From Polytrichum commune (lineage: Eukaryota > Streptophyta > Polytrichopsida > Polytrichales > Polytrichaceae), in NCBI GenBank assembly GCA_950295325.1, contig OX485803.1, positions 20,584,001 through 20,648,000 of the forward strand: DNA of 64,000 nucleotides, in the 5' to 3' direction. The translations under genes were made by a program, and so were the position numbers. The notes beneath the pieces were generated by a model. That model worked only from the letters and a program-made list of their open reading frames with translations, did no database searches and was not told the DNA's origin. Position 1 is the first letter of the stretch; every line of letters begins with the position of its first letter. Positions 54,050 through 64,000 of this stretch are shown one piece after another.

Positions 54050-54691
54050 CTCCCCCTTAAGTTCGCACTCTAAACCAAAGTCATTGGTGCGCACTTAGTT
54101 GGTAGGCGCGTACTTTACTCATATTGCTTTCTAAACCCTCTGATTTGATGAACCACAACGGGAAACGGATGAAACATGAGGCAACCCGCTTGACCGAAGC
54201 CCAACGATGTGAAATCATTTCAAAGTTGAGCAAGCCGAACACGCCGAGCAGGCGGGCGCTGGGGCCAGAGTATGAAGTCAGGGAAGGCGCCATCCAGAAA
54301 GTTTGGGACAATCGGGAGAACATATTGCAACGAATCATTTGTTGCAAGAACCCTATCAAGACATTTATTGAATCTGAAAGTGCTACTGACTTCAAAGGCT
54401 TTGAAGCTCGACACAACATTGTCCTCGACATCGACGACCAATTGCTTTGCTCTGATGTTGAAACATAAGTTGCCAAACATGTGAATGATGAACCGCAACG
54501 ATCATTTGAGACGTTTTAGTGAAAAGTTAACAAATTGGCATTGAATGTCAAGCATAAAAAAATTCATGCATTCGCCAAAAATGACTCTACATGACATGTT
54601 CAAACAATAAAGTGTCAACCCTGATTTTTATCTAAAAAAATGCGCACTTAACCGGGATGCGTACTTCAACAAGTGCGTACTTAAGTGGGAG
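54050..54691 (+). mobile_element. pogo/Tigger-like DNA transposon, deletion derivative
   Basis: The TIRs CTCCCCCTTAAGTTCGCACT and CTCCCACTTAAGTACGCACT (right inverted) match at 18 of 20 positions. GCGCACTTA/GCGTACTT motifs recur just inside both ends. The flanking dinucleotide is AT on both sides rather than the canonical TA of Tc1/mariner elements, so the exact boundary or the duplication may have drifted. Inside is the N-terminus of a pogo-type transposase; the DDE catalytic part is gone. A family M MITE begins within a few bases of the right end. Confidence 0.75.
54124..54468 (+). pseudogene. pogo/CENP-B-type transposase, N-terminal HTH fragment
   Basis: An open frame of 114 codons; the first ATG is at 54148. 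From that ATG, the residues TRLTEAQRCEIISKLSKPN through RRALGPEYEVREGAIQKVWD and NRENILQR form a psq/CENP-B N-terminal helix-turn-helix, the domain by which pogo/Tigger transposases bind their TIRs. The acidic tail that follows (FIESESATDFKGFEARHN) no longer resembles the second HTH, and the frame ends far short of the usual 400-500 residues, so no catalytic DDE domain is made. The minus-strand frame over the same bases is a shadow. The fragment lies in a TIR element in sense orientation. Confidence 0.7.
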
Positions 54692-54694
54692 ATT

Positions 54695-55077
54695 CATGTA
54701 TGATATTTGGTGGCATAGGGTATTTTATATGACTATGGTGACTTTTTGGATGACACTTCTTATGAATGAGTGGACGAGTATTGTCATGGATGGTGGATGA
54801 GTTCATCCGTTGGCCGAAACCTAACCTTCTCTTGTCAACAACTTGTGATGAAATATTGGTCGTGGATGATTGAAATTTGGATGAAAAAATCCACTTGGTA
54901 AGTGACAGTAGTTGCAACATTGTAAACCTATCATCCCCCCAAACAATAAACAAGGAATGACAAATAATGTTAGGTTCACATTTCGTGTCGGTGACACTAT
55001 ACCACGGTTTGCAATTGGTATTGAGCAAGACAACTAGAATTTGTGACACTAAATGTCATATTCAATGTAGTGTAGTG
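54695..55077. mobile_element. MITE, family M, copy 3
   Basis: It shares GATGACACTTCTTATGAATG, AGTTCATCCGTTGGCCGAA, TTGTCAACAACTTGTGATG and TGAGCAAGACAACTAGAATT with the 37.5-kb copy, and ends CAATGTAGTGTAGTG. The left end has been lost or overlaps the neighbouring pogo-like element. Confidence 0.65.
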
Positions 55078-56566
55078 TGATCAATGTAGTTGTTATGGGT
55101 GTAAGTTACGCATTTAATTTATCTTTTAGTCATTTCGCGTGGCGGATATGTAAACTCATCCATTAAGAAGGTGAGAATAGAACAAAATCACTATGGCTTA
55201 AGAAACATTAATTTCTTTACAATTCGACTCCATAAATGGTATAAAAAATCCTTAAACATACGTGAGTCCACATGGGACCCCCTTCATACTAGACATTCAA
55301 TCTACATGCATGATACGATGATCATTTACAAGGATACTTAAGAGAGGGGTGGATGAAACATGAAAAGACTTGACTAAGACAATAACCTAAACCAAACATT
55401 TGGGAGGACGACGAGCTTCTTATGAGGGAGCTATAAGGAAAGCATGAATTGTTGGCTTGTGACAAGATCTAGAAGAGTTATTCTTCGGGGTCAAGTCGTT
55501 TGGGTGGAATAGGTAATGAAACTTCATTGTGACGTGTTTTCGGTAAACATCCGATCATGGCAAGCTCATGCCAAGAGGTAAAGTGTGCAAGGAGAACGAG
55601 GTCAAGTGTCCACACTAGAGTGCAAGATTTCATGCTTTGTGAAAAGAACCGCCATTTGATAGCAGGTGTCATGTCACACCATAAGATTCGAAGCCTTCAC
55701 ATTTGAATGCAACATGTATATAGTGTATGAATGTTATCATGGTTTGGTGACAAGTACTCCATTCAAACTAACATGTTAGTTGTTCCCGTGTTTTTCTTTG
55801 TTACTTTATATCCACTGCAAGGCCATGTCAATCTTTTTACACAAAGCAATTAAGTCATACATCATCCTCTAGGGTGGGTTTCTAGGTTAAGAATCGAAGC
55901 TCAACCATCATGGTTCCCCATAAAGTTGGTTCTTTTTAGTATGGAATTTGGAGGTGTCATTTGCATGACATTCAAGTCTATCAAGAACATTAAAATGACA
56001 CCCAAGACAATAAACAAGAATAGGAAAGTTCCCGCATTAAAGATTATGTAATGATGAACTCCATTCTTGCATAAGTTGTGTGTATCCTTAAACTTAGCCC
56101 CTAAGCTATCAAGTAGCACTATTTGGGACAAACCATACAATGGGCACAACACAAAAACATGTATCAATGGAACATAATTTCATTTTCAGCTCATTGTGTT
56201 GAAACTCACCCTACCTAAAATATCTCATTCATCAAATACTAAATCAATTGAAGACCTCAATGTAATAAAAGGTTTTTTTTTCAAATAAATAAATAAATCT
56301 TTGATGCCCTTGGACGCAAAAATGTACAAGATAGTACTTTGACCACATTGATATGTTTGTATTTCTTTTCTTGACAAAAGATATTGTACAAATTCCTTAA
56401 ATAAAGAGAAAGAAATTGGTCTTAAGACTTGGTGAGAATTCGTAGGATGTACATTGAACTCCTTAGGCCTTTAAAGGTTAATATGATACTATATATTGCA
56501 CCAATATCACAGCAACCCCCACAATCCAATTCCCATTAGGTAGACAACCCTTATTGTGTTGTTTTT
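55078..56566. other. No gene seen
   Basis: Minus-strand frames near 55478-55672 and 55901-56167 are somewhat protein-like but short, domainless and unsupported. Confidence 0.35.
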
Positions 56567-56925
56567 CTTAGTATAACACCTATATTTGAGTGTTATGTAG
56601 TTTGGTGTGGCTCCAAGAATGGATACCAAAAAGATATGTGTCTAAAAGATATTAGACTACATGCTCATAATATTTTGACCATTCTCAGTTCAGTAGTCAA
56701 CATAATTAGGGAGGGACCTACATGACCATTCAATGAGCATGAGAATATTCACTTTGAAAATAATTTGAAAATATTTATATGAGCTCCAAAAAAATTTTAA
56801 TTTTTTTTGCTATGGCCTTGATCCAAATTTGCTAACCATCTCGTACTAGTTGTGTGTTTCATATCCTAAGATGAGTAGACTATTTGCAAAAAGAAACCAT
56901 TTATGACCCATCTACCTTCTCCCAA
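56567..56925 (+). mobile_element. MITE, GGTAGATGTG family, subfamily B
   Basis: ACCTATATTTGAGTGTTATG, ACCAAAAAGATATGTGTCTA, GACCATTCAATGAGCATGAG, GTGTGTTTCATATCCTA and the end CCCATCTACCTT. The 5' TIR is missing. Confidence 0.6.
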
Positions 56926-57052
56926 AAGAGATTTTGACACATAAAATCATTGGCTCCCCAAATGTTGATGGCTCAAGCCCCCCCCCCCCCATCAAAAAAA
57001 AAAAAAACCATTTCCACTCCCTCCAAATTGGAAACAAGGCCACTTGCATGTA

Positions 57053-57244
57053 CTCCCTCCGTCCCGAAATGATTGTCCTAACCCTTGGAGTTTTTTGTCC
57101 CAAAATGATTGTCCGATATCAACTATTTATTGATTTTTTTTGATGTGGAAATTGTCTGGCACACCAAATTGTTTGACAAAATTTTCTACATCAACAAAAT
57201 CAATAAACATTTGAACTCGGACAATCATTTGGGGACGGAGGGAG
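57053..57244. mobile_element. Stowaway MITE with TA target duplication
   Basis: The 26-bp TIRs (CTCCCTCCGTCCCGAAATGA... and its inverse with one mismatch) are flanked by TA on both sides. CTCCCTCCGTCCC is the canonical Stowaway terminus (Tc1/mariner superfamily) of flowering plants. At 192 bp without a coding frame, it is non-autonomous. This is the clearest link to a known named family in the window. Confidence 0.95.
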
Positions 57245-57589
57245 TACCAATAAACACATATCTTAACCATATCATAACCAAAGCATATTACTCATCGCCC
57301 CTTACGTGTGCAACCTCCCTCCTATTGAAGCATTCCCACCCTAGAAAGCTTGGGCAAATGGCCCAAAACTAGGCCGCTTTAACTGCATGCAATCAATTGG
57401 GCGGCAATAATGTGCAACTAAAACCATGTTGCATACTACATTATAAAAAGGTAGCTTGCATTCTACCCAAACCCAATAAACACAATTGCCTAATTTTTAT
57501 CCAATAATAAAAATAGGCATTTATTGTTGTGTTCATATTTTTGTCTTTTACAGTTGCGGCCCACGTCCTCTAAAAGACGCATGGGCTAT

Positions 57590-57824
57590 GAAAGCCTTGA
57601 CCATATGCCTAGCCTAAGAAATTGTATCTTGGAACCCTTGGTTACTATGAGTGTTTCCACATATGGATTGGAGGGAACTCATTCTTCACACAACCTTGGT
57701 GCACAAAAACCCCGGATGGCAAACCATTCCTACAACATACACAATTTATTCCATGCATCATCAACTTGGCGACCAAAAAAATTACGCTTTATGTTGCTTC
57801 AAATAACAATACTAAAATCATCTT

Positions 57825-57865
<41 letters not shown>

Positions 57866-57870
57866 CAATT
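57590..57870 (+). pseudogene. Possible decayed coding fragment, unidentified
   Basis: One frame reads LGTLGYYECFHIWIGGNSFF then CTKTPDGKPFLQHTQFIPC and ITLYVASNNNTKIIF before running into a (CT)17 microsatellite (57830-57863), which yields a serine-leucine repeat. The part before the microsatellite is protein-like, but no domain is recognised. Confidence 0.22.
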
Positions 57871-57909
57871 GATGCCTCCGACCCCATTTCCCAAACCACA
57901 TTATCCTAG

Positions 57910-58760
57910 GATCAAGCATCTCTATAAGTAGACGGCTTGGTCATTGAATGGAAAAGGCTCCACCAGAGCAAGATTCCGTATGTAGGGACAATTTCACCCC
58001 ACCAAAATTGTATCAAGCCATCTCCCTCCTTAAACTTCATTTAAAGAATGGGGACAATGTAAGTCGAATCAAGGTCTTAGTTTCTTAAAAAGACTTATAT
58101 GATGTTCTCAAACATATGTACTACCCATCCCCACACCTTCAACCACATCGACACATTTCATGAAGGCCTCACCATGAACATTGATATTTACTTCCCCTAG
58201 TTCTTTCTCTTTAAAGAAGTCATATCCCAACATATTATCTTTAGTTAGTGCTCTTAGAACACATTCCTTGACAAGAACTCTCAATCAAATTTTGGATCCA
58301 CTATGACATATTTCTTTCCCATATTACTGAAACTTGAAAACTCCGCGATGCACAATACATGTACAACTCCTGCCAAAAAAAAAAACAAAAAAAAAACATT
58401 CATAGCCAAAACAATCCCTCACACCCTTCTGCGCACTTTGTCGTCCCTCGAGATCGCAAAAACAACACATGACCTCACCTCTTTCGATCATCAACATCCA
58501 ATCCTACACAACATCGAAATTAACAAGCACAAAAGGATCCATAAACATATGTAGTAAGTGAACTCTTTCATTCCCACCACCTCATAAGAGAAGAATGCCT
58601 CACTAGTTGCAAATTCTTCGCAAAGCACATGGAATTCTATAAAAGTTTCGCAAGACCTTTTACCGACCTCCTCATTGAAGCCTTCCGGCACCTCTTTCAC
58701 CCGCCTCTCGAGAGTGAGCAAATCACTTTGTAGGTAGATTTGCACATACCACGACATATC
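57910..58760 (-). other. Mostly empty; possible minus-strand coding fragment
   Basis: A minus-strand frame (58491-58757) reads SDLLTLERRVKEVPEGFNEE and KRSCETFIEFHVLCEEFATS, more protein-like than average, but ends in an ordinary stop with no flanking support. Confidence 0.2.
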
Positions 58761-59324
58761 ACCGATAAAAAAAAAAAAAAAAAAAAAAAGTGTATATACA
58801 CCTCTACATAAATGCCATCACCTAAAATCGATGATAGGTGATCCCCATCATAATCATTAGGCCCAACGGAGAGGCATGCACATACAAAACCCCATAGCAC
58901 TAATCTCCTATTTCAAACTCCCCATTACCAAATTTTAAAAATGCAAACCCAAATACACATTCAATATAGCCACTCTCAATTACCGATGTCAACAAAGCAA
59001 GCTAGAGAGAACACATCACGTGGCCCATTGAAAGCGAAGACAATGTGCCTCTAAAGCTTTTGGTGCACTCCCTTCTATTCATATGCCCAAGAATGATCTC
59101 CTTTGTAAGGAATTCACTTTATAAAATAGGCACGGAAGCCAATATTATGGAATAGGACGAACACCTAATTGCAAATCCACAAACTTCTCAAGTCGTCTAA
59201 CTTGAGCCCTAAATGATTGCTTATTTCAAGGTTAGACCCGGACAAGAAAGGATTTGATAGCTAGCGGCCAAGCCCTGCATAAAGTAGTCTAAGTAAAGAG
59301 TTTCAACACAGATAAAGCCACTAA
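58761..59324. other. No gene seen; A23 run
   Basis: A run of 23 A lies at 58767-58789. If it is a retroposon tail, no body could be recognised on its 5' side. Confidence 0.4.
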
Positions 59325-59650
59325 GGTAAATGTGCCACTTTAGATGCATTGGCCACTTTTCTCTCTGCATCCACTTCTCATAGAATATGCAACATGTGAT
59401 TAGCACAAGGTGATAGCAAAGTCTTAGTTAAGCCTATAGATAGCCATTTGCCTCATAATTTTCGGAGATCGTATAAACGATTTATTCATTACCAAAGTGA
59501 AGATTATCATGCTCATTAAGTGGTCGTATAAGTCCCTCTCAATCATGTCAACTGATGAATCTAGAATGTTTGGCATATTTGAACACTTTGTCCAATTTGT
59601 CCTAATTCTATATTTTTTGGGTGCCTGTTTTTAGATCCACACCTAATCAC

Positions 59651-59652
<2 letters not shown>
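59325..59652 (-). mobile_element. MITE, GGTAGATGTG family, subfamily B, inverted, cut by a microsatellite
   Basis: CTCTCTGCATCCACTTCTCA, ATTACCAAAGTGAAGATTAT, TTAAGTGGTCGTATAAG and AGATCCACACCTAATCACGT match in reverse. The expected ACCACTCAAAT end is replaced by the AG run that follows. Confidence 0.6.

Positions 59653-59720
<68 letters not shown>
59653..59720 (+). repeat. Microsatellite (AG)34
   Basis: An uninterrupted AG dinucleotide run of 68 bp, the longest in the window. It lies exactly between a GGTAGATGTG MITE and a CATCCATCCAACATAAAA MITE. Confidence 0.95.
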
Positions 59721-59721
<1 letters not shown>

Positions 59722-59733
59722 ATACGAGGGTAC

Positions 59734-59910
59734 CTCTCATCCATCCAACATAAAAACATGACCCCTCCAGGTTCATGGTCAATGCATCTAAAGCGACTTA
59801 GATTATACTAATTTGGGGTCTTTGAAGCTAATTCCATTGTCAAATTAATTCAAACTAATAACATGGGTTGCAAATTGTTTCAAGGATTTTATGCTGGATG
59901 AATGAGAATT
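59734..59910 (+). mobile_element. MITE, CATCCATCCAACATAAAA family, best copy
   Basis: CTCTCATCCATCCAACATAA at the left and TTATGCTGGATGAATGAGAA at the right are inverse ends. It contains AGATTATACTAATTTGGGGT. The flanks carry AG repeats on the left and CTCGCTCCCTCTCGC on the right. Confidence 0.7.
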
Positions 59911-60783
59911 ACATTCGTACACAATAATTCCCTCGCTCCCTCTCGCATCACTTTGGCAACTACAACCAAATTTCAAAAAAGGAGCATGCTCAACCAACAC
60001 CCTACCCTAAGTATTTGCACTAGTACATGTTGATTTGAAAATGTTTCCTTCCTTAATAGCAGGTCCTCATGTTGGTTTTCCTATCAATAATACTTTGAGC
60101 CCTTATGAGTTTTGCATAAGGAATTCAAATAAAATATGTTTTGGTGCATTGAGATCCCCTTCAAATTGTTGATGAGGAACATCTCAAACTTTAATAATCG
60201 AATAATATTTTAATCCAAAATTTAATATTGACATGCTACACTATTTAAATTATTTACTACCATGGTAACCAAATACAATTTTTTTTCCCTGCGGTTGCTA
60301 TGTGGATGAATAAACAAAGGTACAAGTTTTGTGTAGGATTACGATCCATGGGTGCATATGCAACCTATTTGTGAAGGCAACCTAATTGCACATATCAGTG
60401 TAGCTTAACAATGGCCTCTCAAGGCACTTCATTAAACCCCAACAAATCAAGGGAAATACGTCAAACCCTCCTCAATCTTTAATTTCTCCGTTAAAGAAAT
60501 GTGACATTCTATCCAATATTGTTTTCCATGTGAGGATTAAGCACACTTCCACGTCGATGAGAGGTCAAATTTTTGTCGTCTAATGACTTTAGCCAGCTTG
60601 ATCACCACATGGAAGGGTGCCGTAAGTATGGACATCTTCAAGGTATACCATGTTAACCTCCAAACGCCCATGGGGATTTGAAGAGTAGAGCATTCTTGGA
60701 GATGTGCTATAAATAAACAAACAAACAAATAAATAAATAACCTTTTCCAAACATACTTCTAAAGGATGTTTTTGGACATACAT
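59911..60783. other. No gene seen; decayed dispersed repeat
   Basis: About 60060-60430 shares stretches with 46.6-46.8 kb and 30.5-30.8 kb. An (AAAC/AAAT)n tract lies at about 60715-60740. Confidence 0.35.
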
Positions 60784-60965
60784 CACTAGAAGAAAACTTG
60801 CCCATTCCAACCACCTATAACAACTTGTTCATTGCAACTCATGGTGAGAAAAGGCATAAATAAATAAATAAGTTTGTTCACTGAAGGTTTTTATTTGACA
60901 ACCAAAATGATATATTTATATAGTTTCCTTGCCATGGGCTGTAATGCTCAAGTTCTCTTCTACCA
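60784..60965. mobile_element. CACTA-type MITE, copy 3, with TSD
   Basis: It starts CACTAGAAGAAAACTTG and ends CAAGTTCTCTTCTACCA, the inverse with damage in the last bases. Both flanks are CAT. The core GAAGGTTTTTATTTGACAAC matches the other two copies. Confidence 0.7.
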
Positions 60966-62319
60966 CATTTAGGGGTTAACAGGGCCGTGCTTCTGGTGCA
61001 AGGGACAGACAATCGAGTTTTGGCAATGAAACCACCGTAAAAGGCACCGTGATGATCCTTCTTTACAGAGTGCCGGAATGTAGTTGCCACGTGGGATTCA
61101 AGAGGTCTCAACCAACGTACGATCGACACATGGCAAAACTCGAGGGGGGGAAAGCAACTACAAGTTTGTTGGAACAGAGAGGCCCCTAGGGAATGGTTGG
61201 ACGGACGGACTCCCTCACACCCTCACTAAATAGACTCGCAGCTTAATCGATTGCGTTCGGCTGGATTGAAATTATTTGACTTTGGGGGTCAGAGCAGGGG
61301 CCTTTAAAATCTCAACTAACTCAGTCTACATAATTGGGTGAGTACTGGTAAAGTTTGTCAACTCTGCAGCACTCCAATACACCAAGGACCTGGACACTTC
61401 ACTAGAATCTGGGCCTCGCTATCATGCATACTGCTCCTGCCTTTGCACAATCTATTGCCTCCATAGCCATCAAGCCCTGGTACCAACACTACACTACACC
61501 ACACTACACAACAGAGCGGAGCGGAGCTGAGCTGGAATGTGTAAGGGTCGGACAGCTCAATTGCATTTGCGTTTGTAAAGCTAAAGCCCCCTCTCTCTCC
61601 ACCTGACTTTAGGGAGGTGGGTTTTACGATGATATTTCGTCCTTCATACCGGCCTTCTCCACCTGAGCCGGTGTTAAGTCCCAAGCCGAGTTGGCAAGCT
61701 TCGTATGTCATCCTAATACTCCCGACCCTGCATTCACAGTGCCGAAGCTTGTTGCCTCTGCTAAGAATGCGGAGGGATTTTAGCATCTCTAAGGCCCACA
61801 GACATCGTCATGGGATTGGACACACTCTAGTCTTTGCTATCTCGCCTCAAATCATTTCATATGCTTTCCCGATACCACACCCAAAATGTCTTTTAAATTT
61901 CATTTTAAGCATGATTAACCAATTAATTTGCATAGGCTCTACTCTAAAGAAGCATAGATCTTGGTAAGGTGCTCGATTTGGCATTCTAAAAACCCCATTT
62001 GGTGCAATGGAGTAGAAGTTTTGAACAAGATCCTCCCAAAATAATACCAAGCCCGTGGGGCAGCATTGTCCTTTAAGGGTTAAGGGATTTCGGAGTGGTG
62101 AGCTTTCGGAGTTGCGACTTGCAATCTCACTGCACGGTATAAGTGAATTAGTTGGTTGGCACTTTAGTTGGCCATTGATGAGAGCGCCCTAGCAAACCTT
62201 ATGCCTTGATGAAATAAGTATCTTATGCGTAAGGGGTATGTGGGTGTTCGTCGCTTTGTTTTTCTTGTTCTCCATCTTCACTTTGATCAGATTTGCGTCT
62301 TCAACATTGTGTTGTATTA
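60966..62319. other. No gene seen
   Basis: Moderately G+C-richer DNA with overlapping frames of up to 142 codons on both strands (for instance 61358-61786 minus). Their overlap and lack of domains argue against coding. Confidence 0.35.
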
Positions 62320-62807
62320 GGGCCACTTCACACAGGAGACTGAGAGCCCGTGACCATTAGACTTCAAGCACTCTCATTGGTGGAAAAGGCGGAGACGGTC
62401 CAAGTTCGCTTCGCACTGCGCTTGCTTGAGGGACCAACGGAGTATGTGAATGCGAGACGGATGTAAAGTCTACGTGGATTCCTACCTTGCATCAAATGGA
62501 TCGTGTTTAGTGTTACTTGGCCTATTTTCATGAACCGCCTCTTGGAGGTAGGCTCAACACAAAACTGGCAGACCATGGCAATCTGAACACTCACACCCGT
62601 TGGTTTATTCTATTTTATCATGTGTGAGGACCTACATGAATATAAATTCATTGAAATAGCATTTGGCTGAGGGTCCGGTCAACATATGACTTCACACTAC
62701 ACTTGAGGGTCCGTGACCACACTACATGATTTTGGAGGTGTGTCGGGACAACCTTTGGAATCTTTCTTTTGGGCTCTCACAATTTCAGCTCGTGTGTGAA
62801 GTGGCCC
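62320..62807. mobile_element. Tourist/Harbinger-type MITE, TTA duplication
   Basis: The TIRs share GGGCCACTTCACACA at both ends, and the element is flanked by TTA on each side. It is the inverse-orientation relative of the 49.15-kb element, 61 bp longer. Internally CTCTCATTGGTGGAAAAGGC and TGGGCTCTCACAATTTC are shared. Confidence 0.9.
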
Positions 62808-62874
62808 TTAGCATATATGTTGTGAAACATCAACAAAAATTTATTTGGATATGAGACCTCTCCTCATTAAGTTA

Positions 62875-63110
62875 TGGTCATTGGAGGTGTATGTTTGTTG
62901 ATTTCTTAATTGAGTACATAGGTCCTCCTGATTTTGTTCACAATTGAGTGTGGGGTAGTTGACAAACTTTAAAAATGGAATCCAACCTTTCTAAAGCATA
63001 CGTCTTTTATGATGTTGGTTCTTTGATTCTCACCTAACATCACACCAATCAAATATAGGTGTCTAATTAGGATAAATAACTTAATAACATCCATTTGCCT
63101 TCAGGTGGAC
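62875..63110 (-). mobile_element. MITE, GGTAGATGTG family, subfamily C, inverted
   Basis: It matches 27490-27710: TTGGAGGTGTATGTTTGTTG, GTGTGGGGTAGTTGACAAA, TTCTTTGATTCTCACC, ATCAAATATAGGTGTCT. Confidence 0.55.
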
Positions 63111-63310
63111 GATTGAAAACCGTCATTTTGAGTGTTGAGTGTTGTCACCAAAAAGCCTCCATCCTTCAATTTCGTCCTAGCCCGAATGGAGAAGTTTATA
63201 ATGACATGTAGAGATTTCTCTCTTTGTAACACAATGTATGATTCCAATCTATCGTTGGAATCTACGCAACTTAGCCAAGTCTATACTATGTCTTCTTACA
63301 CTCCTTAATC

Positions 63311-63762
63311 TCGAAGTTTGGAAGTTTGGAAGTTTGGACATAGTCTCGGTTTTTTGGCTCTCAAAAATTCATATGAAGTCCAAAAAATGAGTTCTTGGTA
63401 TCCATGGATAGGTAATGAAGTCCTCTACATGAATATGCAATAATATTTCTACTGTATATAATCGCAATTCTACGCTGTTCCATTTGAACCTACACTTTTT
63501 CACTAGTTTTTGGAAGTTTGGACATAGTCTCGGTTTTTTGGCTCTCAAAAATTCATATGAAGTCCAAAAAATGAGTTCTTGGTATCCATGGATAGGTAAT
63601 GAAGTCCTCTACATAAATATGCAATAATATTTCTACTGCCACAAAGTATATGGTCGCAATTCTACGCTGTTCCCTTTGAACCTACATTTTTTCACTAGTT
63701 TTTGGAAGTTTGGACATAGTCTCAGTTTTTTGGCTCTCAAAAATTCATATGAAGTCCAACAA
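63311..63762 (+). repeat. Tandem array, 2.3 units of 184-192 bp
   Basis: TTTGGACATAGTCTCGG recurs at 63333, 63517 and 63709 (last with an A). The units are nearly identical through ATTCATATGAAGTCCAA, AATGAAGTCCTCTACAT, TACGCTGTTCC and TTTTTCACTAG; the second has 8 extra bases. A 9-bp GAAGTTTGG triplet precedes the first unit. Unit length is in the range of many plant satellites. Confidence 0.9.
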
Positions 63763-64000
63763 AACTAAATGCTCCAATAAGAGACTTTGCACATCCGCAT
63801 AAGTATAAGGCTAATCAATGTAAATCCAAGTATTCAAACAAAGCCATAAATTGAACTTTAAATCATTCACGCCCAACTATTACTAACAAGAGGTCAAGCC
63901 CTCTTCAAGGCCAACTAGCCTTGGCTCCTAACCTTACATCCATGCACACACACGTGCTCCTATCTTGCTTCCCACGCACCCACACTTATAACACGTGGAG
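63763..64000. other. No gene seen
   Basis: Ordinary A+T-rich DNA to the window edge. Confidence 0.4.

Noticed and set aside
54081-54476. Minus-strand frame of 131 codons over the pogo-like element
   Set aside because: It is antisense to the recognisable HTH domain and shares its bases; no domain of its own.
59561-59782. Serine-leucine repeat protein
   Set aside because: Simple translation of the (AG)34 microsatellite read from the other strand.
61358-61786. 142-codon minus-strand frame
   Set aside because: Overlaps other frames on both strands, has no recognisable domain and lies in compositionally skewed DNA.

Overview
The window looks like non-genic DNA from a flowering plant nuclear genome. 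It is A+T-rich by eye and has no long uninterrupted protein-coding frame, no rRNA or tRNA gene and no operon-like gene order. Instead it is packed with small transposons typical of angiosperms: a textbook Stowaway MITE (TIR CTCCCTCCGTCCC, TA target duplication), Tourist/Harbinger-type MITEs with TAA/TTA duplications, CACTA-type MITEs with 3-bp duplications, hAT-type elements with 8-bp duplications, a pogo/Tigger-like fragment, tRNA-derived SINEs and many microsatellites. I cannot name the species.

Layout. 1-11 kb: sparse DNA with a CACTA MITE (7.0 kb), a group of hAT-type pieces (7.4-8.7 kb) and a hAT MITE (8.9-9.7 kb). 11-13.6 kb: a hAT deletion derivative that still carries the transposase C-terminus and has a perfect 8-bp target duplication, followed by a second hAT MITE. 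13.7-14.6 kb: remains of an unidentified spliced gene on the + strand. 15-30 kb: dense MITEs, a 130-bp tandem repeat, a 1.27-kb hAT-type element with a perfect 8-bp duplication (19.5-20.8 kb), a degenerate local duplication (23.9-25.3 kb), a G+C-rich island with a 112-bp duplication (26.6-27.25 kb) and a run of one abundant MITE family (27.5-29.1 kb). 33.8-38.1 kb: the most gene-like part, a decayed multi-exon gene on the - strand with recognisable splice borders, in-frame stops and frameshifts. 38-48 kb: TIR elements, a tandem pair of SINEs and a third copy, and a 600-bp foldback. 48.6-49.6 kb: two Harbinger-type MITEs back to back, sharing a TAA. 52.5 kb: a C22/G26 inverted pair. 54.05-54.7 kb: a pogo-like element with an HTH fragment. 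57 kb: the Stowaway. 62.3 kb: a third Harbinger-type MITE. 63.3-63.8 kb: a tandem array of about 184-192 bp.

Nothing here appears to be a working gene. The two transposase remnants are truncated, and the non-autonomous elements would need enzymes encoded elsewhere. The main biological interest is (1) the decayed - strand gene, whose surviving pieces suggest, weakly, a ParB-like segment followed by a methyltransferase-like segment, and (2) several MITE families that can be defined here from terminal repeats, target duplications and multiple copies within one 64-kb window. All identities come from reading the sequence by eye; no database search was made.
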